This document shows, piece after piece, positions 11,602-22,320 of a stretch of 64,000 bases of DNA. Source of the stretch: Sabethes cyaneus (lineage: Eukaryota; Arthropoda; Insecta; Diptera; Culicidae); assembly GCF_943734655.1 (NCBI RefSeq), contig NC_071354.1:181564911-181628910 (forward strand), written 5' to 3'. The notes beneath the pieces are model-generated. The model was not told where the DNA came from. It ran no database searches and worked only from the letters and a program-made list of their open reading frames with translations. The position numbers and the translations under genes were made by a program. Numbering within the stretch: the first letter of the stretch is position 1; the number at the start of each line of letters is the position of its first letter.

Positions 11602-12612
11602 TTAGGGCCAAGATTTCTTTGCTATGTGGCCACGGTATTTATCCTTGTACTTCAGTCCGGTCACTATGGTTGAACTTTTGGGGAATGCCGATTTACCGCC
11701 AAACATTGTATCGCTCTCTGGATGAAACCGAATGTATTCATGCTGTATGAATAGGTTTTGCGGCAGATCAACCGTTTTGAGCGCATCTAGCGGGAGAGTT
11801 GTATCGACTGGTGTCTGATAAAAGGCAATGGTGTCGTCTAGAATAAGGAATAAAAATGATTTTTCGTTATGGTCTAAAATATCTATGATACCAACATACC
11901 GATGGACGTGATTTCGTGCAATTGGGAATTTGGAACAGCATGATTGAAGGCTTTATGGCAAGCGGAAAGCAGTGCAAATTTCTGCTGTACGTCAGCGAAT
12001 TTTTCATTCGAATTGGTCTTACTCAGAACCTTTGATAATTCTAAGATTTTATCTCGCACATCCTTTGGAGGAGAGTAGGGTTTTACTGGTCGTAGGTACC
12101 TATTTCAAAAGAACATTCTATAGCAAAAGTATCTTCACATGTAATCATAAGCTTACCCTCTACTTGCTAAAGACTGACCAACGGACTCGACGCTTTTCCC
12201 GGAAGTGATGGCTTCTTCAGCTGCAGCGTATTGATTACGCATTTCCATAGCTTTTGCTTCATTTCTGGCTCGGTCTGTAACGTCAACCCGTCTAAATGGC
12301 TTCACGCGATTAGCGCTGGCGTAGTGGCGCGTTATTCCATACTCCTATAATAGAATAATCACATGTTTAGTAAGTCCAAAACTGTAGGCTTAAGAATATA
12401 GAACACGACGTATTCAGCTTTCGACCAAATGTGGCCGGTATTATAGTAAAGCGGCAATACTTCGTATTCAGTAAAACTGATAATGTTATGATGTGTTTAT
12501 TCTAATTTTCAATCATCCTGTAACTGTTATTGTAGCGTAAAGGACTTACCAATCTTGCAGCTATTAGTTTTAATAAACTACAGCATAGTGGACCTCGAAC
12601 TATTGCAGTCAT
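11602..12612 (-). CDS. mRpL50: Mitochondrial large-subunit ribosomal protein mL50 (MRPL50)
   Basis: Four exons on the minus strand: 12550-12612, 12157-12344, 11900-12099 and 11602-11837. All introns are GT-AG and phases match, giving 228 residues. The N-terminus (MTAIVRGPLCC ... RVKPFRR) is basic with no acidic residues in its first 20, as expected for a mitochondrial import signal. The core shares with animal MRPL50 the pattern YSPPKDVRDKI, then QKFALLSACHKAFNHAVPNS, LHEITSIDDTIAFYQTPVD and LPQNLFIQ. This is the mL50 domain, a peripheral protein of the mitochondrial 39S subunit. The assignment rests on recognition of these motifs. The protein is longer than the human one at both ends. It is unrelated to the zinc-finger genes on either side. 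Confidence 0.85.
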
Positions 12613-13349
12613 ATTTCGAGTAATGGAAACTAAATTTAATAATAATTATTACTAAGTAACTGGCTATGAATTGAAGTAAATAAGCAGCAAAGATCACACT
12701 CGAAAATCGCGGTGGTTAAGAAACTGACATTAAAAACGTCAAATTATATTCAAAGAACATCTATCGAAGGTAACCTTCTGAATTTTCTAAATATACACGC
12801 TTAACCTCTGCTGCCCAAAATTGAGAAAAGAACTACTCAGTTTCGGAAAAACCGTGTGTACGCAAAAATGAGTAAAGGTGCTGTCACTCAAAAATGAGTA
12901 GCCATATAAAGCTTTTTTGTCAACTCAAGCACCCACACTAGACACTAGCGAACACGAAATACGCGTGTATATACATGATGTTTGCCTCATGTTGGGGAAC
13001 AGCTGATGCTGGAGGAACAAACCGAAAAATAGCGATTATTAGTTGTGCTGCTTCGTTTGCCACACTGCACAGCACACGGACGATAGGCATAATATACTTA
13101 ACTAAAATAGCACACTGCTAAAAAAGTAAGCAAACAAATATAATTGATATTTTATATTATATAATGTATTATAATTAAATTTCATTATGATACATACTGC
13201 CATATTCTACCATTATACTACCTTATACTATGTACAATGTACTAATATATATTATCTTAAAAAATACTTCGACACAAGATTAGAAGCAACTGCTGTAACA
13301 TATAGTCTTGCAATGAATACTTATCGTAGTTTTGAACTATTTTTAAAAT
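12613..13349. other. Intergenic, upstream of mL50
   Basis: AT-rich sequence. Two copies of caaaaatgagta occur at about 12863 and 12889. No gene, RNA or mobile element was recognised. Confidence 0.35.
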
Positions 13350-14138
13350 CCTGGTTTCTCTTGCAATATCTTCACGCTTCCTTTGCCGAGACGATGTACC
13401 AGACAGTATGGCAGCAATCAATCCAGCAGCGTATTTAATTTAGTTTTTTATTTCTCCCAACATTCTTATTATGCCGATGTGTTTTGCACCAACTATTCTG
13501 GTCCAGCGATTATGCCAACTTTCGGCCTGATTGCTCGTTCGCGAAACGTTGTCGAGAATATTGGCATATACTGACCAGAAAGTTGGGTGAAATAGGGGTC
13601 CAATTTTTGATGCCTTTCTCCCTTTACTGGACCGTTGTATTCGACCAGAAATATACGTTTCATCAACATTAAAGGTGCTCAACATTCAGTTTCGCTGGCG
13701 CTTGTAGTTTTGTCGTTTCAATGCCTCAAAGGCGGTGACGATGACATCAGGAGGTAAAAAAGCTAACGCTTGCACTTGTTTGAACGCAGAGTATACTGCA
13801 GTGTCCTGGCCAAACTCGTTCAACATGTTATGCTGTTGCATAAACTGGAAGAAGCTGTTACTTAAATAAAACAAGCAGCCACAATGCTTGGTATCGAAAA
13901 ACTCAGCTTGTACTGAGTTAATCAGAGCCTTCTCAAAATCCGTGATGATGTATCCCGGGTCTAAATCGACAAATGTATTTGTGTCCATTTCTTGTTTCAT
14001 ACATGTTGCTTTTCTCATAGGAAAAATATGTTTCTTGAAGAACAGCACATGAGGTAAAGATTGAAAAATTTAGTAACATTCAATTACTAAAACATACCTG
14101 CTGCTTCTTGGATTTCTTGCCATACTTTTCGGTACAGT

Positions 14139-16581
14139 ACTTTTTACAGAATTCTGTGGTAATAACGACATGGTCATTGGTGGATCGCTCTTCCCCCATA
14201 GACCAGTACATAAAGTCACGTGGGTTTCCCGCGACGGCCGAACAGAAAACCAAATCGACCACATCTGCATCAGCCGGAAATGGAGAAGGAGCCTTCTTGA
14301 TGTACGCAACAAACGCAGCGCTGACATTGCATCCGACCATCATCTTGTTATCGCTGAGATACGTCTGCGCGTCGCGCGTGTCCAACGACGGGAGGAGAAA
14401 GTTGGGTGCCGCTACGACGTCCGCCGATTGGAGAATCCTGAGGTGAAAAGGGCCTTTGTTGAACAACTTGAATCTCGAGCCTCGGAGTTGCCATCTGGTG
14501 GAACCGTCGAAGAGCAATGGACCGGCATCAAGAACGCCTTCATCACGACCAGTGATGAAACCCTCGGCAAAGCGCGCAGTGGGCGGAGGGAGTGGATTTC
14601 GGATGAAACTTGGAGGAAGATCGACGAGCGGAGAGAGGCGAAAGCCGGCATTGAGCGAGCGCGGACCAGATCGGCTAAGACAGCTGCCCGTCAACGATAC
14701 GCCGAACTGGAGAGGGCTGTTAAACGTGCTTGTAGGCGGGACAAGAGAGCCTGGACTAACTCCCTAGCCGAACAAGGAGAAACCGCCGCCGCCAATGGTG
14801 ATATCCGTTTGTTGTACGATATTTCTCGCCGCCTTAGTGGTGCCAGGATGAATACAAAGATGCCGCTAAAGGACAGAGCTGGTCAGCTATTGACTGACCG
14901 TACAGAACAGCTTAAACGATGGACTGAACATTTTGAACAACTCTTCCGAGTTTCAAATGTCAGAGACCAACAAAACCAGCAGCGTACGACGCCTACAGTT
15001 CGTCGAATAAATCGCGTGAACTCGGAGGCGCCATCGCTGGATGAAATTGTAGCAGCCATCAAGAGTATGAAATCCAATAGAGCGCCAGGGATAGATCGTA
15101 TTTCAGCCGAAATGCTCAAAGCTGACCCATCTTTGTCAGCCCAGATGATGCATCAGCTTTTCAGCAATATTTGGGAAACCGCAACTTTTCCGGTGGACTG
15201 GATGCAGGGCATATTGGTCAAAGTCCCTAAGAAAGGAGACCTAACTGAATGCGGTAACTGGCGTGGCATCACGTTGCTCTGTATTACTCTCAAAGTACTC
15301 TGTAAGGTAATCCTCAACCGGATCCAGGAGAAGATCGACGCTACTCTCCGGCGGCAGCAAGCTGGATTCCGTGCTGGCCGATCATGTGTAGATCATATCA
15401 CAACGCTCCGCATTATATTGGAGCAGATCAACGAATTCCAGGACTCTCTTCTGCTGGTGTTCGTTGACTTCGAAAAGGCGTTCGACCGACTCAATCACGA
15501 AAACATCTGGGGCGCACTTAGGCGTAGAGGAGTTCCAGATAAGCTAGTCCATCTCATCGAGGCTCAGTACGAGGCGTTCTCGTGCAAGGTTTTGCACGAC
15601 GGCGTCTTGTGCGACCCCATAAGGGTTACTGCTGGCGTGAGACAGGGCTGCATTTTATCACCGCTTCTGTTTCTCATCGTTATGGATGAGATATTAGTTG
15701 GAGCAATTGACAGTAGACCAAATCGAGGATTGCCTTGGAATCCTCTAACGATGGAGCAGCTAAATGACCTCGACCTAGCCGACGACATTGTCTTGCTCGC
15801 ACAACGCCGAAACGATATGCAGAGCAAGTTAGACGACCTCTCCGAGAGCTCCCAGGCAGCAGGTCTCACAGTCAATGTAGCGAAAACTAAGTCTATGGTA
15901 GTGAACACTGACAATTCCACCAACTTTACAGTAGCGGGACAACAAGTTGAGCAGGTAGCCGTCTTTCAATATCTTGGTAGCCAAACAACGCCCGATGGTG
16001 GTACCAAGACTGATATAGCCACACGGATCAGGAAGGCCAGGGGTGCCTTTGCAGGTCTGCGAAACATTTGGCGCTCAAACCAGATCACTCTACGTACGAA
16101 AACCCGAATCTTTAATTCAAACGTTAAATCCGTACTGCTGTATGCCTGCGAAACGTGGTGCGTCTCAGCGGAGACAACGCAAAAACTGCAGGTATTCATT
16201 AACCGGTGCCTGCGATATATTATTCGTGCCTGGTGGCCTGATAATTGGATATCCAATGAGGAACTCCATCGTCGGTGTCATCAACGGCCGATAGCCACAG
16301 AAATTCGTGAGCGTAGGTGGAAGTGGATCGGACACACCTTGAGGAAAGGAGCGAACGAGGTTTGCAGAGCAGCACTCGACTGGAATCCACAAGGACAGCG
16401 TAGAAGAGGCAGACCCAGAGGCTCATGGAGACGGAGCTTAGCCAACGACATCCGGGCTGTAGACGAGAACCTGTCCTGGCGACAGGTAAAAGCCATGGCG
16501 GGTAACCGTCAGCAGTGGAGATCTCTGATTTCATCCCTTTGTTCTGCCGGACCGGCGGACATGGACACATAAGTAAGTAAG
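14139..16581 (+). mobile_element. RTE-like retrotransposon, 5' truncated, young
   Basis: A perfect 13-bp target duplication, ttttcggtacagt, flanks it at 14126-14138 and 16582-16594. The 3' end is the short repeat taagtaagtaag, the same tail as other RTE-like copies here. The 5' end is truncated inside the endonuclease domain. The coding frame has no stop over the whole length, which points to recent insertion. It lies inside and disrupts the MULE relic. Confidence 0.85.
14170..16572 (+). CDS. Endonuclease (C-terminal part) and reverse transcriptase of the RTE-like element
   Basis: This is an open frame of 800 codons. Residues about 20-75 are the C-terminal end of an APE-type endonuclease (TENQIDHICISRKW, then SDHHLVIAEIRLRV, with the catalytic Asp-His). 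A linker of about 200 residues leads to the reverse transcriptase, with ILVKVPKKGD, FVDFEKAFDRLNH (motif A, near residue 431), GVRQGCILSPLLF and LDLADDIVLL (catalytic Asp pair near residue 535). The C-terminus has WKWIGHTLRKG and GRPRGSWRRS blocks. The reading is open at its 5' end because the element is truncated, so the ATG at 14170 is not a genuine start. The product would lack most of the nuclease and is unlikely to mobilise itself. Confidence 0.8.
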   Translation: MVIGGSLFPHRPVHKVTWVSRDGRTENQIDHICISRKWRRSLLDVRNKRSADIASDHHLVIAEIRLRVARVQRREEKVGCRYDVRRLENPEVKRAFVEQLESRASELPSGGTVEEQWTGIKNAFITTSDETLGKARSGRREWISDETWRKIDERREAKAGIERARTRSAKTAARQRYAELERAVKRACRRDKRAWTNSLAEQGETAAANGDIRLLYDISRRLSGARMNTKMPLKDRAGQLLTDRTEQLKRWTEHFEQLFRVSNVRDQQNQQRTTPTVRRINRVNSEAPSLDEIVAAIKSMKSNRAPGIDRISAEMLKADPSLSAQMMHQLFSNIWETATFPVDWMQGILVKVPKKGDLTECGNWRGITLLCITLKVLCKVILNRIQEKIDATLRRQQAGFRAGRSCVDHITTLRIILEQINEFQDSLLLVFVDFEKAFDRLNHENIWGALRRRGVPDKLVHLIEAQYEAFSCKVLHDGVLCDPIRVTAGVRQGCILSPLLFLIVMDEILVGAIDSRPNRGLPWNPLTMEQLNDLDLADDIVLLAQRRNDMQSKLDDLSESSQAAGLTVNVAKTKSMVVNTDNSTNFTVAGQQVEQVAVFQYLGSQTTPDGGTKTDIATRIRKARGAFAGLRNIWRSNQITLRTKTRIFNSNVKSVLLYACETWCVSAETTQKLQVFINRCLRYIIRAWWPDNWISNEELHRRCHQRPIATEIRERRWKWIGHTLRKGANEVCRAALDWNPQGQRRRGRPRGSWRRSLANDIRAVDENLSWRQVKAMAGNRQQWRSLISSLCSAGPADMDT

Positions 16582-16984
16582 TTTTCGGTACAGTGATTCT
16601 GTTTTATTTGACATCAAAATAAAAACTAATGAAACTGTCTGTTGGAGCGTTGCTGCCATGAACTGTCACGAGTTGTCGAAACAAAGACGGTACGGTCGCG
16701 AACGTACCAACCGCAACCCAATATTTCGCTTGTCCAAAAACAATAGCTCTTTCATTATTTTCGATGACATCTCCAATCAGCAGTCTGTCTCCTGGTTTGA
16801 AATTCGTTCGGAATAACGAACTTATCCAGTCTATGTGGGTTCGAAGCAGGCTTTGCCTTGGAACGGACTCGTTCCACGACTTTACGGCGAGCTCCTTCGG
16901 ACATGTGGCTCTAAACCTGCGTAGTATATTATACCAACGTCTCCTGAACAGCTTTTGAGACGCATCCAGCATCCGATTCCGCCC

Positions 16985-17690
16985 TCCTTTTTAAATTGTG
17001 CCGAAATTTTATTACTTGGCTGCTTATTGGATTGGGCTTATGATTGTGTTAGTTACTGCTTCAAGTTCGCAGAGGACTACCGGTCTGATTAGCGTTTTGT
17101 ACATCGTCAGCTTTGTGCGGCGGCGTATGCTCCTTAATCAAAGCGTCTTGTGGAGGGTATTGTCGGAGGTGACCATAGATCCCAAATATTCGAATTCATC
17201 AACCGCTCCTTCATCGCCATCAATAGTCACTGTCCGTGGGAAGCAAACGTTGCTTTCTCTGGAGCCTCTTTCTATCATATATTTGATTTGCGACGCATTG
17301 ATTTGTAACCATATCCTCCTAGCCTCCGTTTTTAGTCTGACGTAGATTGCCTCCGCCATCCCGTCGGTTTCTAGTAATGATGTCGAGGTCGTCTACGAAG
17401 ACTAGGAGTTGGCTACTCTTGCTGAAGATCGTACCTCCCGTTTCGAAGACCGTTCACTGGACCACTCCTCCAATACCGATATTGAATAACGTACAGAACA
17501 GTCCATTCTCTTGCAGCAACACTCCGCGCGATTCGAAAGGATTCAAGAGTGTCCCCGAACCCCGCACGTAGCGCGTCACTCGCAGCACGTCAGCTTAGAT
17601 CAGCCGCGTCAATTTGTCCGGAAAACCGTACTCGTGCATTATCTGCCATAGCTGTTCGCGTATTCAGAAGTCTAGTGCTTTTTCTCTTTT
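16985..17690 (-). mobile_element. RTE-like fragment (reverse transcriptase)
   Basis: The minus strand encodes, with stops and shifts, WQIMHEYGFPDKLTRLI, a degenerate catalytic box VFVDDLDII and a YLGSMVTSDNT motif at about 17180. It belongs to the same group as the copies at 46.5 kb and 29.5 kb. It abuts the upstream edge of the MULE relic. Non-functional. Confidence 0.65.
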
Positions 17691-18229
17691 CCTTTTCACT
17701 CACTCTTAATTTAATGATGATGATCCGAGTCTTGCTAGCGCATCAGCTCTTTCATTTCCATCGATTCCATAGTGACCTGGGATCCAGTACAAGTTGACTT
17801 GGTTACGAGAAGACACTTTTTGGAGTGATTGAATACATTCCCAGACAAGTCCCCTCCCATGGGTAGGTGGTTTGTCGCGCACTTCGGCAGACTCCTAAAT
17901 TTAATTCCGCATGTAGAATGTAATACAGTTTAGTTAGATATATGTGTAGTATGTAGTATAGTATTGCATAATTTAGCTTTATGTGTAGCATGTGGCCCGT
18001 AAAGCGGAATGGAGCGAAATCGAACGGATTTGATTTTAAATTCAATCCGTTTGGGCCGAAGCACCGGGAGGGCTTACTCTGTTCCCTAGATGAATTGCTG
18101 GTATGCACAGAAATTTCTCTAGAAAACTGAATCCAAATCCTACCCACCATTCATGAGATTTTGACTTCTCATGAAAATTAAAATTTATCGCTAGTTAGAA
18201 CGAACGAGTGTTCAAAAATGATGTGATGT

Positions 18230-18300
18230 CTTTATTTGCGTAATCGAGACATTTTCTATGAGATTGCCATAGAATTTGTGGCTGTTATGCGATTATGGAC
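18230..18300. repeat. Diverged relative of the 10.75-kb palindrome
   Basis: It shares the spacer start ttttctatg and the right-arm core tgttatgcgatta with the palindrome at 10749-10817. The arms are eroded. Confidence 0.35.
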
Positions 18301-19845
18301 AGCACAGCACTGAAAAATATACACACACGTACATGTATACATGTGTATGCATGTATGAGTGTGCATGGGTGTATAGGTACGAATGAATATATGTTTGAGT
18401 GTTCTATGATGAGTCGGAAATTCTTTTTATACCTATGCTGCCAAACTACAATTATTAATGGGCAGGAAGTTATAGTCAGTAGCTGTGTTTCCTGTGTCAG
18501 TTTCCTATGTTATTACTATTATTACTAATATTACTATCGTTGCTGTTACTGTCACTTCTATTGTATTGTTTTGGATGTAATTAAATATAATTATTATTTT
18601 CTTATTTTCCTCCTTTATTAGAATGATTTGCATGTCTTGTGACTAACCGCGTTAACGGTATTCAACTAACAACATAAAATGATCATGAATGACGCTGTTT
18701 GTCTCCCAAGGGCCCTCCTAATGCTGATGAGCCTCTGTCGGAGAGTCTATCAAGTCGAACGGTGGCAACTCACCGGCGGCCTGCTCCTCTCCATTCTTGC
18801 GGCTGTCGTCGCGGTCGGACTTAGTGGATCTCTCGAAAAACTTTATAGCCTCGATATATATTTTGTTCTGTCCATTGCCCAATGCTGGCAGACTTCAACT
18901 GAAATTCCATTTCTAACTAAACCTTTTTAGAGTTAAAACTTCTTCAAGTAAAAACAGGTATTCGATTCTCTGGCTGATTCAAGCGATAGCGAAGGGCTGT
19001 CCTCAATATACCATCATTCCCACTTCCTAAAATGGGGTCATAGTACATAATATATGGCCATGGTATGAGGATTTTTTTTTTTCGATTCAATACCATCCTC
19101 ACAGAATTATCAACGTCGTTAACATCTTATTAAGTCTTGCTTCAGTGACAGCTTGCACTTAAGACTTAACACGGCATATATACATATCTCCAAGTGAAGT
19201 TCTTTTTGATCCACCTCATCCCTTCTTAGTTACAGAATCATTTCAATTGACCACGGTCTGAAGAGCATACCGACAAATCGGTTGACTACCGCTACAAATA
19301 TGCAATTAATGCCACCGGGAATAATACGAACGAGTACCAGTCCCCATTATATCGCATCTGCTCTATTTTTCGGAAGTTCAAGTAGTTTTTCGATAGTTCT
19401 GAGCGATAATATTGCTCTTGAATAATATTCCGCACAAAATATTCGAAAATTTACGCCATCAGCTACAATACTGCAAAGATGGTAGATAAAGGGGCGGCTG
19501 TGGCTTTTAATGAGCATAGGTTGTTGAACAGCGCTGGGTCAATCGTCATGACATGGGTATTTGGGAGATGAGTAGCGTCCAGCCTAGCGAGTAGTTAGTC
19601 GGTAGTAGCATAGGTGATGGACAGACATAGAATTCTCGTGATATTACTAACTCGAAAATTGCGATCAACATGTTGACTAAAAATTTCCTCTTTTCTTTTC
19701 TTTTCTTTCTCTGCCTGATCTCTATCGCTTCTTCTCACGGCAACAATGTTGTTGTGAGGGGAGGCAAGAGATCAGCCACAGATGATTGCACTGGTGACAA
19801 CGATGGAGAGGACGGCCGGCGTGGAGCCTGCTTTAGGTTTAATTA

Positions 19846-19966
19846 ATGTCGAATTTATTCATTCAATCCGGATTGGAACTGGATGAACTTTTTGTGTTCA
19901 TTTGCTCCTATCTGACAGATAAAATTCATCCAGTTTCAACCCGGATTGAATAAACAAATTCGACAT
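19846..19966. mobile_element. 121-bp foldback MITE
   Basis: The ends are inverted repeats of about 26 bp. atgtcgaatttattcattca (19846) pairs with the reverse complement of the stretch ending aaattcgacat (19966). The sequence caaatgaacacaaaaa next to one arm recurs in reverse at 34308-34370, so this is a dispersed family. Confidence 0.65.
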
Positions 19967-21229
19967 AAGATTGACTACGAACAAGATGAGGAAACAAACA
20001 AAGGAAGGAGAAAACAAGATAAGTACAAGCCATCTTATGCTATATTGACCAAGCACACAATTATAACGAGCCAAGTTCTGTCACTCTTCTTCCGCCCATT
20101 AATCCATAATCACCAACACATTATGGCGCTAGCGTAATCCGCACGGATTCTTTTATCATTATCACAACCACCTTATCTCAGCCCTGGACAGACTTGGCTC
20201 TAACTGCCCCACCTTGTGCTGCAAACAGAAACAGAAACAGATTGAATACATTCCCAGACAAGTTTTGATGTGCATGTCGCCGTCTTTGGAGCGTTTAGAG
20301 CTGCTTGGCTGTCGGACATAATGCATATATTTGGATCTTTGAGTTGTTTAATGTAATTTTTTTCCTTCTCGTAAATGGTATGATAGTAGTTTTATAGGCA
20401 TTTATGCTGAGGCCCTGCCTATCACACCATAATAAAATCAAATTTAAAGCCATTTGCATTCGGTCAGCGATAATAGAATCAAATTTTCCTCGAACAATCA
20501 TAACTGTATGATCTGCGAAACCAATTATATCAAAACATAGCGCTGTCAACTTTTGAAGAAGATCATCAACTATTGAAGACCACAATAGAGGTGATATTAC
20601 GCCTTCTTGTAGGCACCCTTTTACTGCTCGAATGCTTATAGATGTGGTTCCGCGGTTTGCTGATATCTCCCTTTTTGATAACATTTCGCTAAACCAATGG
20701 ATAATGGATATATCGAAACCACGTTTCGTCATAGCCGTAATCATTATGAGATGAATTATGAAATGCGCCTTCTATGTTAAGGAAGGCAGCTAGTGAAATT
20801 TCTTTAGCTTCAAAAGACTTTTGTAGTTTTTTTACAACAGTTTGTACTGCTGTTATTGAAGATTTGCCTCCTTGATATGCGAATTGATATTTGCTCAAAG
20901 GATCGTTGGCTAAATATGATGACTTTATATGCTCATCAATTATTTTTTCCATTGTTTTTAACACAACCGACGATAAGCTTATCAGCCTGAAGGATTTTGG
21001 TGAAGTTTTATCCTTCTTATTAACCTTCAGAATGAACGTGACCCGTACTTGTTGCCGTCCTGCTGGTATATGACCTAGTATAAGGCTTGATTGAAAAAGC
21101 TTTGTTAGAATAGGCGTTAAAAACGCCTTGCCCTTCTGTAATAGTACAGGAAAAATTCCATCCCTACCCGGTGATTTGAAGGGTTGAAAATTGAAGTGTC
21201 AATCGCCCACTCAACCTTGCTTCTCGTAA

Positions 21230-21670
21230 AATTTTTTTGCCCAAAGTACAAGCATCATTCCTGTTTCAGTCTAAACCCAGTCATTTCATTCGCTATTTCG
21301 TGAATGTCTGTCCTGGTTTCAAGATTTACAGTTCTCAATGCCGGTGCACTTTGGTCTTCGCACGTATTAATGATTGAACAGGGAAAATGTGTTCTCATCA
21401 TTAACTCTAATGTTTCCTTAGTTGAGTTAGTAAAAGACTTAGTTTTTGTTGCATTAACTGTGAGATCTGCTACCTGGGAGCTCACAGAGAAGTCATCGAA
21501 CTTGCTCTGCAAATCGTTTTGACGTTGTGCGAAGAAGACAGTGTCGTCGGCTAGTTCGAGGGTATTTAGCCGCTCCATCGTTAGAGGATTTTAAGGCAAT
21601 CCTCGATTTGGTCTACTGTCACATGCTCCAACTAATATCTCATCGATCGTCACCAGGGAATTGTCGAGTG
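21230..21670 (-). mobile_element. RTE-like fragment related to the 14-kb element
   Basis: The minus strand has MERLNTLELADDTVFFAQR and KSKFDDFSVSSQVADLTVN-like blocks that match the region around the catalytic ADD of the element at 14139-16581, including the upstream RPNRGLP and NPLTME segments. Both ends are lost. Confidence 0.65.
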
Positions 21671-22320
21671 CGTCGTAAATACAAAAAATAGAGTAATAGG
21701 TACTTAATTCAATAATGTTGTAGATAATAATAAGCTCCCTCCATAAGTACATATTTTTTCAAATTTAGCTTCGCTGAGCAAAATATATGTATAAGATCAG
21801 AGCAAACAGAGCAGGGCAGCCCAGTCCTGACGAGTGGAGTAATGAACCAATTTGACGATGAGAAATGGATTCTTTTAGTTACAACTAAGTCGCATATTAT
21901 AAGATAGATATAAATGTAGGTTTAGAGTAATTGGATTTGATTTGCCATAACTCGAATCGACATTTGATCTTCATTGCAGAATTGTAAAAAGTGCTTAGAA
22001 GGATTAAGCAAGATAATTAAACCCAGTGTCAAAGCATAAAAGCTTCAATTATAAAAAAATTATCTGTGATTTAGGGGCACAATAATATTTAGAATAATTC
22101 ATATCCAACATAGAGTTAAGAAATTTAAAATTTGAATTGAACTTTTTTTGACCGAATATTAAGATGAAAAAAATTCGGCCGATGAAAAATTTCTAGTCGG
22201 TGCAATTCTAGTAAACATCGATAAAATCTGCATTATGAAATGTATTCAAATGTTCACCTTTCTGTTGATGTCATCACGATCGTCAATTGCCTAACGGAAT
22301 GATATTTTTATTTTTATTTA
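21671..22320. other. Intergenic 3' of ZG2
   Basis: AT-rich sequence without a recognisable gene or repeat. The part near 22250-22320 is probably the ZG2 3' UTR. Confidence 0.35.

Larger units (their letters stand above)
13350..16980 (-). pseudogene. MULE (Mutator-like) transposase relic, split by a retrotransposon
   Basis: Pieces on the minus strand are at 16972-16604, 14138-14100, 14048-13686 and 13685-13440. The first carries a motif like the MULE catalytic start (YWVAVGTFATVPSLFRQLVTVHG, split as WVAVGTF and LFRQLVTVHG). The third carries the second catalytic region (IITDFEKALINSVQAEFF, then HCGCLFYLS). The fourth carries the C-terminal motif (SRTSNQAESWHNRW). An in-frame stop lies between pieces three and four at 13686-13688. 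A frameshift seems to precede LMSNKTESLYRKVWQEI near 16600. A GTATGT donor after the 14.1-kb piece suggests a small intron. A 2.4-kb RTE-like element interrupts it at 14139-16581. Both the stop and the insertion argue against function. Confidence 0.7.
17851..20240 (+). mobile_element. 2.39-kb non-coding insert with 23-bp target repeats
   Basis: The 23-bp sequence starting attgaatacattcccagac occurs at 17828-17850 and 20241-20263 and brackets this stretch. The right end is a short tandem tail, cagaaacagaaacag, as seen at the 3' end of some retroposons. No domain or convincing gene was found inside. The longest plus-strand frame (18679-18930) has no recognisable feature. It contains the 121-bp palindrome at 19846-19966. 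The class is unknown. A non-autonomous or internally deleted non-LTR element in plus orientation is the best guess. Confidence 0.55.
17691..21200 (-). mobile_element. LOA-like non-LTR element with RNase H, split by a 2.4-kb insert
   Basis: Minus-strand pieces are at 21200-20241 and 17850-17691. The first has reverse transcriptase motifs: SPGRDGIFPVLLQKG-like, YQFAYQGGKSS, a motif A region, LQEGVISPLLW, and a catalytic box GFADHTVMI in which the second Asp is replaced. It leads into the start of an RNase H domain (SDSQAALNA, then TSKLVWECIQ). The second piece continues the RNase H domain (VNLYWIPGHYGIDGNERADALAR, split as LYWIPGHYG and GNERADALA). The two join exactly across the 23-bp target repeat of the insert. 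Stops and the damaged ADD box show it is dead. A family with RNase H (LOA or I) fits best. Confidence 0.65.

Noticed and set aside
14080..14694. Long minus-strand frame of about 200 codons
   Set aside because: It is antisense to the RTE coding frame, with no recognisable motif.
18679..18930. Small protein of 83 residues with a hydrophobic stretch
   Set aside because: It lies in an unclassified insert; there is no homology, splice or context support.
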